From contig JAGNYI010000024.1 in the NCBI GenBank assembly GCA_017985015.1, positions 3,847 through 44,582 of the forward strand: a DNA stretch of 40,736 nt, written 5' to 3'. The notes beneath the pieces were generated by a model, which worked only from the letters and a program-made list of their open reading frames with translations, was not told where the DNA came from and made no database searches. The translations under genes and the position numbers were made by a program. Below are positions 6,591 to 15,397 of this stretch, piece after piece. The DNA comes from Giesbergeria sp. (GTDB taxonomy: Bacteria > Pseudomonadota > Gammaproteobacteria > Burkholderiales > Burkholderiaceae_C). The stretch's first letter is position 1. Every line of letters starts with the position of its first letter.

Positions 6591-7871
6591 GTGACCGTTT
6601 CCGAGACAAATTCCTGTGCCGACGCTTCGCCCGCCATGCCGGCAACCGGCGGCAAGCTGCGCCGCATCGCCCACCTCGACATGGATGCGTTCTTCGCCTC
6701 CGTTGAACTGCTGCGCTACCCCCAGCTCAAGGGCCTGCCGGTGGTGATAGGTGGCGCGCGGCGCGCGGTGGACGACTTGCTGCTGCAAGGACCGGACGGC
6801 AGCGGCGGGCGCGAGCGCTGCTTTATTCCCGTGGCCGACTTTCCCTTGCTCAAGGACTACGTCGGCCGGGGCGTCATCACCACGGCCACCTATGCCGCGC
6901 GGCAGTTTGGCGTGGGCTCGGCCATGGGCATGATGAAAGCTGCCAGGCTGTGCCCGCAGGCCATCGTGCTGCCGGTGGATTTTGATGAGGTTCGCCGCTT
7001 CTCGCGCTTGTTCAAAAGCACGATTGCCGAGATTGCGCCGGTCATGGAGGATCGCGGCGTGGACGAGGTGTACATCGACTTCACCGACGTGCCCGGCGGA
7101 CAGCGCGAAGGCGGGCGTGTGCTGGCGCGGCTGATCCAGAAGTCGATTTTTCAGGCCACGGGGCTGACTTGCTCGCTCGGCGTCGCACCCAACAAGCTGC
7201 TGGCCAAGATGGCCAGCGAATTCGAAAAACCCAACGGCGTTGCCGTGCTGTACGAGCACGAACTGCAGCAACGCATCTGGCCGCTCGCCTGCCGAAAGAT
7301 CAACGGCATTGGCCCCAAGGCCGGGGAAAAGCTGGCGCGCCACGGCATTACCACCATCGGTGAGCTGGCGGCCCAGCCAAAAGAGTGGCTGGTCGAGCAT
7401 TTCGGCCGCGCTACCGGCGCCTGGCTGCACGAATCGGCCTGGGGGCGCGACAGCCGCCCGGTGCAGACGCACAGCGAGCCTGTGAGCATGAGCCGCGAGA
7501 CCACTTTCGAGCGCGATTTGCACGCGGTGCAGGATCGCCGCGAGCTGGGAGCGATCTTCACCCAGTTGTGCGAGCAGGTCGCGGCCGACCTGCAGCGCAA
7601 GGGCTACGTGGGTCGAGGAATAGGCATCAAGCTGCGCTATGCCGATTTTTCTACCGTGACGCGCGACCACACGCTGGCCGTGCCGACGCAGGATGCGGCT
7701 GCCATCCGCCACGCTGCTGGGCTGTGCCTCAAGCGCGCGCCGCTCACCCAGCGCCTGAGGCTGCTGGGCGTGCGCGTGGGTGGGCTGAGCCGGCTGGACG
7801 AGGGGCCGCGTCAAACCCCGCCAAGATCCAGCGACCTGCCGGCACCAACCAGCCAGCCAGGGCTCTTTTGA
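6591..7871 (+). CDS. dinB: DNA polymerase IV (Y-family translesion polymerase) with an internal insertion
   Basis: A 426-residue error-prone polymerase for lesion bypass. The palm motif H-L-D-M-D-A-F-F-A-S-V-E (metal-binding Asp30) and G-V-D-E-V-Y-I-D (Asp158, Glu159) are intact. The helix-hairpin-helix I-N-G-I-G-P-K-A-G-E-K-L lies near 240 and a little-finger domain fills the C-terminal third. In E. coli DinB the strand V-V-G-G runs almost directly into the R-G-V-V-x-T-A-x-Y-x-A-R motif. Here about 35 residues (about 56-92, including D-D-L-L-L-Q-G-P-D-G and C-F-I-P-V-A-D-F-P) intervene. The GTG at 6591 fits a close upstream -10 box; the ATG at 6636 (residue 16) is the alternative. The C-terminus ends in Q-P-G-L-F, which resembles the beta-clamp binding motif QxxLF. 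Confidence 0.9.
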   Translation: MTVSETNSCADASPAMPATGGKLRRIAHLDMDAFFASVELLRYPQLKGLPVVIGGARRAVDDLLLQGPDGSGGRERCFIPVADFPLLKDYVGRGVITTATYAARQFGVGSAMGMMKAARLCPQAIVLPVDFDEVRRFSRLFKSTIAEIAPVMEDRGVDEVYIDFTDVPGGQREGGRVLARLIQKSIFQATGLTCSLGVAPNKLLAKMASEFEKPNGVAVLYEHELQQRIWPLACRKINGIGPKAGEKLARHGITTIGELAAQPKEWLVEHFGRATGAWLHESAWGRDSRPVQTHSEPVSMSRETTFERDLHAVQDRRELGAIFTQLCEQVAADLQRKGYVGRGIGIKLRYADFSTVTRDHTLAVPTQDAAAIRHAAGLCLKRAPLTQRLRLLGVRVGGLSRLDEGPRQTPPRSSDLPAPTSQPGLF

Positions 7872-7903
7872 TCGCCCCCGGATGTTGTTGGCACGCCAAA
7901 GGC

Positions 7904-8053
7904 ATTTCGCAGGCGAACGAGGCTGTGACGGATCTGGACCGCGTCACGCAGCAAAACGCAGCGCTGGTGGAGGAGTCCGCCGCGTCGGCCCGCACCATGA
8001 GCGACAACGCCGGCGTGCTGGGTCGCACGCTCGAAGTTTTCCGCCTCCATTGA
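7904..8053 (+). pseudogene. Remnant of a methyl-accepting chemotaxis protein (C-terminal tail only)
   Basis: One reading frame encodes about 49 residues that match the end of the conserved receptor signalling domain: I-S-Q-A-N-E-A-V-T-D-L-D-R-V-T-Q-Q-N-A-A-L-V-E-E-S-A-A, then a degraded linker and the closing L-E-V-F-R-L-H before a stop. A normal receptor has hundreds of residues ahead of this point (ligand domain, HAMP, hairpin tip). Here the frame upstream runs directly into the dinB 3' end with no receptor sequence and no start codon. It is best read as the leftover of a deletion that brought dinB next to queF. Confidence 0.75.
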
Positions 8054-8072
8054 CGCGAAGGCTCTGGCGCCC

Positions 8073-8918
8073 CTATTGCCGCGCCATGCGCACGTTGGGT
8101 GGCGGCGCCATCGGGTGGCTGGTGCGCCAGGGGTTGATGTCCAGACCGCCGCGGCGCGTGTAGCGTGCATACACCTCCAGCTTCACGGGCTCGCAGCGTG
8201 TCCACAGGTCCATGAAGATGCGTTCCACGCACTGCTCATGGAATTCGTTGTGGTTGCGAAAGCTCACCAGGTACTGCAGGAGCGATTCCTGGTCCATTTG
8301 TGCGCCGCTGTAGGCAATGCGAATGCTGCCCCAGTCGGGCTGGCCGGTGACCAGGCAGTTGCTCTTGAGCAGGTTGCTGGTGAGCACTTCGCTGACCGGG
8401 GCTGCGTCTTGTGCCGTTCGCAGCAACTCGGGCGCTGGGGTGTAGCGGCTGCATTCGATGTCTAGCCGGTCCAGGCTGAGGCCGTCGAGTTCCTGCACCG
8501 CCTCACGCTCGAACTGATCGGGCAGCAGCAGGCGCACACCCACGCTGCCGCTGCGCTCGGAGCCTTGCCATGCGGCCTCTGACAGATCGCTGCGCATGCG
8601 CGCCGCCACGTCCTGTGGGCTGGCGAAGGGCGTATTGGCGTAGCTGCCCAAGTAGAGCTTGAGTGATTTGCTCTCGATGATGTTGGGGGACTCGCATGGC
8701 ACGGTGAGGTGCGCCAAGGCCACTTGTGGCTTGCCACGCGGATTGAGCCAGGAGAGTTCGAACGCGGTCCAGAGATCGGCGCCGAAGAAGCGCGGCTGGG
8801 CACCTACGCCGATCTCGGTGCGCTTGGGGGCACGGGGCATTGGAAACAGCAGCGCCGGGTCATAGTGCTCGGGCGTCGCGCTGTCTTTGCCCAGCGGGGA
8901 TTGTTCAGGGGTGTTCAT
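8073..8918 (-). CDS. queF: NADPH-dependent 7-cyano-7-deazaguanine (preQ0) reductase, bimodular QueF
   Basis: Reduces preQ0 to preQ1 in queuosine tRNA modification. At 281 residues it has the length of the E. coli-type bimodular enzyme. The QueF signature [18 protein letters not shown] lies at 75-92. The catalytic cysteine is Cys188 in [13 protein letters not shown], with Asp195 as the conserved acid. The C-terminal [12 protein letters not shown] motif binds substrate. Start at 8918, on the minus strand. It sits alone between a chemotaxis-receptor remnant and an oxygenase gene; no other queuosine genes (queC, queD, queE) are nearby. A dispersed-repeat copy lies immediately upstream. Confidence 0.95.
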   Translation of the reverse strand: MNTPEQSPLGKDSATPEHYDPALLFPMPRAPKRTEIGVGAQPRFFGADLWTAFELSWLNPRGKPQVALAHLTVPCESPNIIESKSLKLYLGSYANTPFASPQDVAARMRSDLSEAAWQGSERSGSVGVRLLLPDQFEREAVQELDGLSLDRLDIECSRYTPAPELLRTAQDAAPVSEVLTSNLLKSNCLVTGQPDWGSIRIAYSGAQMDQESLLQYLVSFRNHNEFHEQCVERIFMDLWTRCEPVKLEVYARYTRRGGLDINPWRTSHPMAPPPNVRMARQ

Positions 8919-8925
8919 TGCAAAT

Positions 8926-8993
8926 ACTATAAAAACAATAGCTTCAAAAGCTTATGGGATAAGCGCTGGAGGCCATTTTTCATTCAAATTTTC
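8926..8993 (+). repeat. Dispersed intergenic repeat, copy 1 (AATAGCT...ATAAGCGCT family)
   Basis: An A/T-rich stretch containing AATAGCT, an inverted AGCTT/AAGCTT core, then GGATAAGCGCTGGAGGCC and ATTTTT. The same layout recurs near 14033, 23868 and 37715, and in degraded, inverted form near 21781. Its right edge overlaps the last codons of the minus-strand oxygenase gene. I associate this element with Comamonadaceae genomes; function unknown. Confidence 0.7.
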
Positions 8994-9846
8994 GCTCGCG
9001 CAGCCACTTGGTGGCAATCCACTTCTCGCCTGCCAGCACCGGTGCGCCGCCGTGCAGTGTGCGCGTGTCGGCGCGGGGCCGGTCGTAACGGAAGAAGACG
9101 GCATTGCCGCGTTGGGGCGACACCGTGAGCCCCAGGCTGGGAAACACCGTGGCGCCGCCGGCCTGCGGCGTGTTGAGGTACATCACCAGCGTGGCCACGC
9201 GCTGCCCGCCCCGGCGCAACATGCTGGCGGTGCCCGCCTCGGCCGGGTCGAAATAGTCGTAGTGCGGCTTGTATTCGGCGCCCGGCCCATAGTGCAGCAC
9301 CTGCAGGCCTTCTCCGTGATCCACCGGCCAGTCGAGCAGCGCGGCAATGCGCTCTTCCAGGCGCTGCACCACGGCGTTTTCGCCGCGCTGGAAAAACATC
9401 CCTTCGCTGGTGCGGTCGGCATTGATCTCTTCGCCGCCGGTCTGCGTCTGAACGGTGAGCGAGGGTGCCAGTCGGGGGCGCGCAGCGTCGACCAGTGCGG
9501 CGCATTCCTCGGCATCCAGCAACTGCGAGAACACCACGAGTGGCGGTCGATCGAATGCCACCTGCACGCCCACCGCGTGCCCGGCCGCGTGCAGCACGTG
9601 CGGCGCGCCAGACAGGTTGGGTCCAGGCAGGTGGGCCGGTGCAGAGGCAGGTTCGTCCAACACTTCGCCCAGCGCTGCCTCGGCCGCCGCAGCCTCCCAG
9701 CCGGCAGTGGCCATCGCCGCATGCATGGCCGCGCGCTCCACGCCCGCCGCGACTTGCTCGTTCACCCAGCGGCGCACTTCGTCGGATGCCGGGCTTGTGG
9801 CCGGTCGGCCGCTGTCGGCGAAAGTGAAAGGCTTGTGCTCGTCCAT
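8980..9846 (-). CDS. 2-oxoglutarate/Fe(II)-dependent oxygenase, prolyl 4-hydroxylase-like
   Basis: A 288-residue protein whose C-terminal half is a P4H-type jelly-roll. The Fe(II) triad is H-Y-D (His195, Asp197) in K-P-H-Y-D-Y-F-D and His265 in T-L-H-G-G-A-P-V, with Lys275 in E-K-W-I-A-T-K-W as the expected 2-oxoglutarate ligand. The supporting motifs Y-L-N-T and G-G-A-T-V-F-P (about 224-236) are present. The first about 75 residues are Ala-rich and helical and may be a separate small domain. It should hydroxylate a protein or peptide residue, target unknown. The gene lies between queF and yaaA on the same strand but is separated from queF by a repeat copy, so an operon is uncertain. Confidence 0.85.
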   Translation of the reverse strand: MDEHKPFTFADSGRPATSPASDEVRRWVNEQVAAGVERAAMHAAMATAGWEAAAAEAALGEVLDEPASAPAHLPGPNLSGAPHVLHAAGHAVGVQVAFDRPPLVVFSQLLDAEECAALVDAARPRLAPSLTVQTQTGGEEINADRTSEGMFFQRGENAVVQRLEERIAALLDWPVDHGEGLQVLHYGPGAEYKPHYDYFDPAEAGTASMLRRGGQRVATLVMYLNTPQAGGATVFPSLGLTVSPQRGNAVFFRYDRPRADTRTLHGGAPVLAGEKWIATKWLRERKFE

Positions 9847-9878
9847 GGCGCCCTTTTACCGCATCTGCAGCAGGGCGC

Positions 9879-10658
9879 TCACGCGCTGCGGCGGCGAAAC
9901 ACCAGGCGATCGGCCGACGATGCGGCGGGAGCGAAAGCGTAGCCGTCCGCGTCAAAGGCCTGCAGATCCTCCAGCGCCTGGGCGCGCTGCACGATGGCAA
10001 AGCGCGCCATGCGTCCGCGCGCACGCTTGGCGTGAAACCCGATCACCTTCCAGGCGCCTGCGTGCCAGTCTTCAAAGACGCATTCGGCGACGCGGGCGCG
10101 CAGCGCCTTGCGGTCCACGGACTTGAAATACTCCTGCGACGCCAGATTGAGCAGCAGCGGCTCGCCAGGCTGCTTGCGCAGCTGCTTGTCCAGGTGGCGC
10201 GCGATCTGCGCGCCCCAGAAGTCGTACAGGTTGGTGCCATGGGGTGTGGCCAGGCGTGTACCCATCTCCAGGCGGTAGGGCTGCATGCGGTCGAGCGGCC
10301 GCAGCACGCCGTAGAGACCGCTCAGAATCGCAAGGTGGTCCTGCGCCCAGGCGAGCGCAGAGGCATCCAGGCTGCGCGCGTCGAGTCCGTCGTAGACGTC
10401 GCCATTGAAGGCCAGCAGTGCCTGGCGCGCGTGGGCTTCCCCTGGTCGCGCGCGAAAGTTCGCGAAGCGCGCCACATTCAGCGCTGCCAGTGCGTCGCTG
10501 GTGTGCATCAGCGAGGCCAGATCCTGCGGCGCAAAGCCCCGCAGCATCCCCACCAGTTCACGGGCCTGCGCAGGAAAGGCGGGCAGCGTGTGTGCCAGAC
10601 CGGGTGGCAGCGGCGTGTCGAAATCAAGGGACTTGGCGGGCGAGAGCAGGATCAGCAT
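9879..10658 (-). CDS. yaaA: Peroxide stress protein YaaA (DUF328/UPF0246)
   Basis: A 259-residue cytosolic protein with the family start M-L-I-L-L-S-P-A-K-S-L-D-F, the central N-G-D-V-Y-x-G-L and Y-G-V-L-R-P-L-D-x-M-x-P-Y-R-L-E-M-G motifs, N-L-Y-D-F-W and N-L-A-S-x-E-Y-F. The family limits oxidative damage during peroxide stress, and E. coli YaaA binds DNA and lowers free iron. A longer in-frame extension upstream exists but runs across a terminator-like hairpin and lacks family similarity, so I use the ATG at 10658. It is downstream of rne on the same strand, beyond a terminator. Confidence 0.93.
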   Translation of the reverse strand: MLILLSPAKSLDFDTPLPPGLAHTLPAFPAQARELVGMLRGFAPQDLASLMHTSDALAALNVARFANFRARPGEAHARQALLAFNGDVYDGLDARSLDASALAWAQDHLAILSGLYGVLRPLDRMQPYRLEMGTRLATPHGTNLYDFWGAQIARHLDKQLRKQPGEPLLLNLASQEYFKSVDRKALRARVAECVFEDWHAGAWKVIGFHAKRARGRMARFAIVQRAQALEDLQAFDADGYAFAPAASSADRLVFRRRSA

Positions 10659-10670
10659 GCGGTTCCTCAC

Positions 10671-10712
10671 AAAGAAAAACGCCGCCTCGCGGCGAGGCGA
10701 GAGCGGCGTACG
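10671..10712 (-). terminator. Rho-independent terminator of rne
   Basis: On the minus strand, ACGCCGC and CGCCTCG on the left pair with CGAGGCG and GCGGCGT on the right. The stem is followed by GTTTTTCTTT. It lies between the rne stop and the yaaA start, so it should end rne transcripts and separate yaaA from rne. Confidence 0.75.
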
Positions 10713-10738
10713 GTTGCGGGCTGCGGCCCGCAGCGGGG

Positions 10739-13700
10739 TCAGCCGCGCGGCTGATCGAACGGCAGCTTGGTGTCGCTCAGGTCGCGGTGGGTTTCCACCA
10801 GAACCAGCGGGCCATCGTCCAGCGTGGGCACGGGGGGACGCTCGCGTGGCACGCGCAGGGGCTGCGGCTCGGCGGCGGCAGCGGCCTGGGCCGCGGCGAC
10901 CTTGGAGGCGTCGGAACCGACCCACTGCAGCCCTGAGCTCGCCGCCACCTGCTGCATTTCGTCTACCGGCAGGCTGTAGGACGCGACACGTGGCATCGCT
11001 GCGCTGGCCGGCTGGGCTGGCGCTGGCGCTGGCCGGGGCGCGACCGGGACGGCTGCTTGCGCAGCCGGGCGCGGCGCAGGCTCGGCGGCGGGTGCGGCAA
11101 CCGTCGGTGCGACTTCGCTGAGCGCAGCTGGCTGGGGAGCGAGGGCCTGCGGCTCTGCAGGCAGGCTCGTTGCTGCTGCCGGGACTGGGTCAGCAGCCGG
11201 TGCTGGCGCAGTCGCAGCAAAGTAGCTGCGGCGCGGAGCCTCGTCACTGGCTGCTGGGGCAGCAGCGGGTTCGTCGAAGGACATCATTTCGCCTTCGGCC
11301 GCAGGCGCGGTCTGTTGGCGGTTGCCACGCTGGCGGTCGCGCCCATAGCGGTCGCGCGAACGGCGCTCGCTGCGCTCCTGCGACTCGGTGGCGGGAGCAC
11401 CGTTCACGCCTTGGTCGGCCGAGAGATCGATGTCCGGCAGGGATTCACTGGGCGCGGTATCCGCAAAGTCAGGAACCTGCGATGGCGCGGCATCGTTGCT
11501 GCGCGGCGCGCGTTCGCGGCCTTCGCCACGCGGGGCGCGCTCGCGCCGGCCGTTGCCTTCGCCGCGCTCGCGCCGTGCTTCGTTGTTCCGGGCCGGACGT
11601 TCGCTGCGGGTTTCACCCTCGGGCGCTTGCAAGGACATGTCAGCGCCTGCTGGAGCGGCCAGGTCAGTGGCCAAAGCGGCGGCACTGGTTGCGGAGCCAT
11701 TGAAGCGTCCGTCGCTGTCGCTGCGCCCATTGCGACTGCGTCCACGTCCGTCGCTGCGGCCCTCTGTGCGCTCGCCGTCGCGCGGCGCACGCGCTTCGGC
11801 ATTGCCACGTTCGCCGCGTGGGCGGCCTCGGCCTTCGCCCCGACCTTCGCCCTGGGCTTCACGGTTGCCATCGCGCGGTGCGTCCCGGCCACCGCCTCGG
11901 CGGCTGCGGTCTCCGCCATTGCGGCCATCCCGGCGTGGTTCACGCGCTGGGGCTGCAGCTTCCGGCACTGGCTGTGGTGCGGGCGCGGCCGCCGGGGCTG
12001 GATCGCCCATGCCAAAAAGGTTCTTGAGCCAGCTCAGAAAGCCGGGTTCGGGAGCGCGCAGAACCGGCCGTGCGGCTGGCGCGGCGGGTGCCGCCACAGG
12101 TGCGGCAGGAGGGGCCGCGTTGGTCCGCGCGCCGCCGCGTGGTGCGCGCACTTCACCTTCAGCGCGGGGTGCGGCCTGGGGTGCGGGCGCGTCGGGCAGC
12201 ACGCCCTTGATGACCGGGGTCTGCTTGTTGGTCGGCTCCTGCGAGCGGCGGGTAACCGCGGTGGGGTCTTCCACTACGTCGGCGAGCAGATAGCTGGCTT
12301 CCACATGATCCAGACGCGGATCGTCGTGCTTGAGGCGCTCAAGTTTGTAATTGGGCGTCTCCAGCGCTTTGCTGGGCACCATCAACACGGTGATGCGTTG
12401 CTTGAGTTCGATTTTGGCGATCTCGGTGCGCTTTTCGTTCAGCAGGAACGAAGCCACTTCCACCGGCACCTGGCAGTGCACGGCGGCGGTGTTGTCCTTC
12501 ATCGATTCTTCTTGAATGATGCGCAGGATCTGCAGGGCCGAGCTTTCCGTATCGCGGATGTGGCCGGAGCCGCCGCAGCGCGGGCAGGGAATGGACGAGC
12601 CTTCGCTGAGCGCGGGTTTCAGGCGCTGGCGGCTCATTTCCATGAGGCCGAACTTGGAAATCGTGCCGAACTGCACGCGGGCGCGGTCCTGGCGCAGCGC
12701 GTCGCGCAGGCGGTTTTCGACCTCGCGGCGGTTCTTGCTCTCCTCCATGTCGATGAAGTCGATCACGATCAGGCCGCCCAGGTCGCGCAGGCGCATCTGG
12801 CGGGCCACTTCGTCGGCCGCTTCCAGGTTGGTGCGGGTGGCGGTTTCCTCGATGTCGCCGCCCTTGATGGCGCGGGCCGAGTTCACGTCCACGCTGACCA
12901 GCGCTTCGGTGTGGTCGATCACGATGGCGCCGCCGCTGGGCAGCTGCACGGTGCGGGCGTAGGCCGATTCGATCTGGTGCTCTATCTGGAAGCGTGAGAA
13001 CAGCGCGGCGTCGTCGCGGTAGCGCTTCACACGGGCGGCATGCTCGGGCATGACGTGCGCCATGAACTGCTGCGCCTGCTCGTAGATGTCGTCGGTATCG
13101 ATGAGGATGTCACCGATGTCGTTGTTGAAGTAGTCGCGGATGGCGCGAATGACCAGGCTCGATTCCTGGTAGATCAGGAAGGCGCCCTTGCCGCCCTGGG
13201 CAGCACCGTCGATGGCGCTCCAGAGTTTGAGCAGGTAATTCAGGTCCCACTGCAGCTCGGGCGCGCTGCGGCCGATGCCGGCGGTGCGGGCAATGATGGA
13301 CATGCCGCTCGGGTACTCCAGCTGGTCCATGTTCTCTTTGAGCTCGGCGCGGTCCTCGCCCTCGATGCGGCGGCTCACGCCACCGCCGCGCGGGTTGTTG
13401 GGCATCAGCACCACGTAGCGGCCGGCCAGCGAGATGAACGTGGTCAGGGCTGCGCCCTTGTTGCCGCGCTCTTCCTTCTCGACCTGGATCAGCAGCTCCT
13501 GGCCTTCCTTGATGACCTCGTTGATGCGCGCCTGGCTGGGCGGGACACCAGGGGCAAAGTACTGCCGGGAGATTTCCTTGAACGGCAGGAAGCCGTGGCG
13601 GTCTTCGCCGTAGTCGACGAAACAGGCTTCCAGACTGGGCTCGACGCGCGTGACCACGGCCTTGTAGATGTTGCCCTTGCGCTGTTCGCGCCCTTCGATT

Positions 13701-13789
13701 TCGATTTCGTAGTCGAGGAGTTTTTGTCCGTCGACGATGGCCAGGCGGCGCTCTTCGGGCTGCGTGGCGTTGATCAGCATCCGCTTCAT
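10739..13789 (-). CDS. rne: Ribonuclease E
   Basis: The 1016-residue endonuclease that initiates mRNA decay and processes rRNA and tRNA precursors. The catalytic half has an S1 RNA-binding domain (about 37-119), the 5' sensor region, and the DNase I-like site with Asp301 in V-D-V-N-S-A-R and Asp344 in V-I-D-F-I-D-M. The zinc-link C-P-R-C-G-G (Cys402, Cys405) holds the tetramer together. After about residue 545 the protein is a long disordered, Arg/Ala/Pro/Gly-rich tail with repeated R-G-E and R-D-G patches, expected to bind RNA and partner proteins. The tail ends in [10 protein letters not shown]. Start at 13789. It is divergent from rluC, the same arrangement as in E. coli, with a long leader between them. 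Confidence 0.97.
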   Translation of the reverse strand: MKRMLINATQPEERRLAIVDGQKLLDYEIEIEGREQRKGNIYKAVVTRVEPSLEACFVDYGEDRHGFLPFKEISRQYFAPGVPPSQARINEVIKEGQELLIQVEKEERGNKGAALTTFISLAGRYVVLMPNNPRGGGVSRRIEGEDRAELKENMDQLEYPSGMSIIARTAGIGRSAPELQWDLNYLLKLWSAIDGAAQGGKGAFLIYQESSLVIRAIRDYFNNDIGDILIDTDDIYEQAQQFMAHVMPEHAARVKRYRDDAALFSRFQIEHQIESAYARTVQLPSGGAIVIDHTEALVSVDVNSARAIKGGDIEETATRTNLEAADEVARQMRLRDLGGLIVIDFIDMEESKNRREVENRLRDALRQDRARVQFGTISKFGLMEMSRQRLKPALSEGSSIPCPRCGGSGHIRDTESSALQILRIIQEESMKDNTAAVHCQVPVEVASFLLNEKRTEIAKIELKQRITVLMVPSKALETPNYKLERLKHDDPRLDHVEASYLLADVVEDPTAVTRRSQEPTNKQTPVIKGVLPDAPAPQAAPRAEGEVRAPRGGARTNAAPPAAPVAAPAAPAARPVLRAPEPGFLSWLKNLFGMGDPAPAAAPAPQPVPEAAAPAREPRRDGRNGGDRSRRGGGRDAPRDGNREAQGEGRGEGRGRPRGERGNAEARAPRDGERTEGRSDGRGRSRNGRSDSDGRFNGSATSAAALATDLAAPAGADMSLQAPEGETRSERPARNNEARRERGEGNGRRERAPRGEGRERAPRSNDAAPSQVPDFADTAPSESLPDIDLSADQGVNGAPATESQERSERRSRDRYGRDRQRGNRQQTAPAAEGEMMSFDEPAAAPAASDEAPRRSYFAATAPAPAADPVPAAATSLPAEPQALAPQPAALSEVAPTVAAPAAEPAPRPAAQAAVPVAPRPAPAPAQPASAAMPRVASYSLPVDEMQQVAASSGLQWVGSDASKVAAAQAAAAAEPQPLRVPRERPPVPTLDDGPLVLVETHRDLSDTKLPFDQPRG

Positions 13790-14377
13790 GATGCGTTTCC
13801 TTCTTCAGTGGCGGGGCCGGCGGCGCGGCAACCGGGGTTGCATGCGGCCTGGGCCCAAAAATCCAAACAACAGCTTGCGCGCGCCTGGAGCGCTGCGCAG
13901 AGCCAACGGTGCCTGGACGGACGCCTTGAAACGAAGGGAATTGCCGAAGTCGCCAATGACGCTGTGCTTAGCAGAGCGGCGGAGGCGGGGGCGCGTGGAA
14001 GGGGGCGAGCCTGGAAGCCGGCATAAATGCTACTGAAAATGTAGCTGCCTGCACAGGTGCAATAAGCGCTAGAGCACGATTTGGCACCAAAGGCAAAGGC
14101 AGACGCCATTGCCAGAGGGAGATCCATCGCAGTACCAGAGCCAGCATGTTTCGCTTCGATCCGTTGGCAGGCACCGCCTCGTGGGGGAGCCTGCAAACTC
14201 AGTATTCCGTATCGGTGTTTCAATCTGTCCGCCCGCCGCGCGGGGCACCGGCCATGGCAGGCAATTGGCCTGTCATCTGCAAGTGCAACGCACGCTGGCA
14301 TCGACCTGCCTGCGCAAGGGAAATGGGTGTGTCGACTAAAATTCAGACAAATCAACCACTTACAAAATAGTGCGCAG
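13790..14377. other. 588-bp region between rne and rluC, probably the long rne 5' leader
   Basis: No convincing gene is seen here. Short open frames on both strands have no recognisable content. The stretch holds one dispersed-repeat copy (14033-14085). A TATAAT on the minus strand just beyond it (14387-14392) would make nearly all of it an rne 5' untranslated leader. In E. coli the rne leader is structured and mediates feedback control by RNase E; the same is possible here but not shown. Confidence 0.5.
14033..14085 (+). repeat. Dispersed intergenic repeat, copy 2
   Basis: Contains AAAATGTAGCTGCCTGCAC, a short spacer, then GCAATAAGCGCTAGAG and a GATTT end. It matches the layout of the other copies (A-rich edge, TAGCTGC, AATAAGCGCTAGAG, ATTT edge). 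It lies in the rne/rluC divergent region, inside the probable rne leader. Confidence 0.7.
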
Positions 14378-15397
14378 GTGAAACAGATTATAGGGGCCAA
14401 ACCCTCCGCGCACCCGGCGTCGCCGACCGCGCACCCGGTACCACCGGTCGTACGTTTCCAAGCCGTAGACGCCAATTCGGCGGGCCAGCGGCTGGACAAC
14501 TTCCTGCTGCGCGAGCTCAAGGGCGTTCCCAAGACGCATGTCTACCGCATCATTCGCAGCGGCGAAGTGCGCGTGAACAAGGGGCGCGCCAGTGCCGACA
14601 CGCGCCTGGCCGAGGGTGACCTGGTGCGCGTGCCGCCGGTGCGTGTGTCAGACCGTATCGAGGAAAAGGCTGCGCATCCGGCGCCAGCACGCGAATTTCC
14701 CGTCTTGCTCGACGACGACGCGGTGCTGGCCATCGACAAGCCGGCCGGCGTGGCCGTGCATGGCGGCAGCGGCGTGAGCTTTGGCGTGATTGAGCAACTG
14801 CGCCAGGCGCGGCCCCAGGCACGCTTTCTGGAGCTGGTGCACCGGCTGGACCGCGAAACCTCGGGTATTTTGCTGATCGCCAAGAAACGCAGCGCGCTGA
14901 CCCATCTGCAAGCGCAGTTTCGCGAGCGCGAGACCGGCAAGACCTACCTGGCGCTGGTGGTCGGCGCCTGGCAGGCCAACAAAAAGGTCATCGACACGCC
15001 GCTGCACAAGTACCTCCAGGCGGATGGCGAGCGCCGCGTGCGCACCACCACGGCGGACGACCCGGATGGCATGCGCTCCATCACCCTGGTGAAGCTGCGG
15101 CAAAGCCTGCCGGCGCGCCCGCAGAAAGGCCTGCCGGCGTTTTCTCTGCTGGAAGTGACCATCAAGACCGGCCGCACGCACCAGATTCGGGTGCACCTCG
15201 CCAGCCAGGGCTGCCCCATTGCCGGGGACGAGAAATACGGCGACTTCGAACTCAACCGCCGCTTGCAGCACCACGGCCTCAAGCGCATGTACCTGCACGC
15301 CTGGCGCTTGCAGTTCACCCACCCCGCAAGCAGCGAACGCATCGAACTGCTGGCACCATTGCCGCCTGACTTGGCCTGTTTCTGCCCCCTCTCATGA
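14378..15397 (+). CDS. rluC: 23S rRNA pseudouridine synthase, RluC/RluD family
   Basis: A 339-residue enzyme that isomerises uridines in 23S rRNA. An N-terminal S4 RNA-binding domain (G-Q-R-L-D-N-F-L-L-R-E-L, V-Y-R-I-I-R-S-G-E-V-R-V-N) precedes the catalytic domain. The catalytic motif is V-H-R-L-D-R-E-T-S-G-I-L-L-I-A-K, with the active Asp in R-L-D-R. The motif K-T-G-R-T-H-Q-I-R-V-H-L appears later. I chose the GTG at 14378 (V-K-Q-I-I-G-A-K); the frame stays open for 99 codons further upstream but those are Arg/Cys-rich without family similarity and cross the repeat copy. It is divergent from rne and overlaps the next gene by ATGA. Assignment as RluC rather than RluD rests mainly on this rne linkage. 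Confidence 0.9.
   Translation: MKQIIGAKPSAHPASPTAHPVPPVVRFQAVDANSAGQRLDNFLLRELKGVPKTHVYRIIRSGEVRVNKGRASADTRLAEGDLVRVPPVRVSDRIEEKAAHPAPAREFPVLLDDDAVLAIDKPAGVAVHGGSGVSFGVIEQLRQARPQARFLELVHRLDRETSGILLIAKKRSALTHLQAQFRERETGKTYLALVVGAWQANKKVIDTPLHKYLQADGERRVRTTTADDPDGMRSITLVKLRQSLPARPQKGLPAFSLLEVTIKTGRTHQIRVHLASQGCPIAGDEKYGDFELNRRLQHHGLKRMYLHAWRLQFTHPASSERIELLAPLPPDLACFCPLS
14387..14392 (-). promoter_or_regulatory. Candidate -10 box (TATAAT) for rne
   Basis: A perfect TATAAT is read on the minus strand, in the context CCCCTATAATCTG. A matching -35 at 16-18 bp is weak. It lies within the first codons of rluC, so the divergent promoters would overlap, as in E. coli. It implies an rne leader of about 590 nt. 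Confidence 0.4.

Noticed and set aside
4558-6645. A long minus-strand open frame opposite the ThDP enzyme
   Set aside because: The plus-strand enzyme has full-length family similarity; the antisense frame has none and crosses gene boundaries.
11057-12997. A long open frame on the plus strand opposite the RNase E tail and catalytic domain
   Set aside because: It is antisense to rne, which has clear catalytic motifs. The open frame results from the GC- and Arg/Ala-rich codon usage and has no recognisable domain.
14081-14377. N-terminal extension of rluC
   Set aside because: The extra 99 residues are unlike pseudouridine synthases, run over a repeat copy and give a protein far longer than usual.
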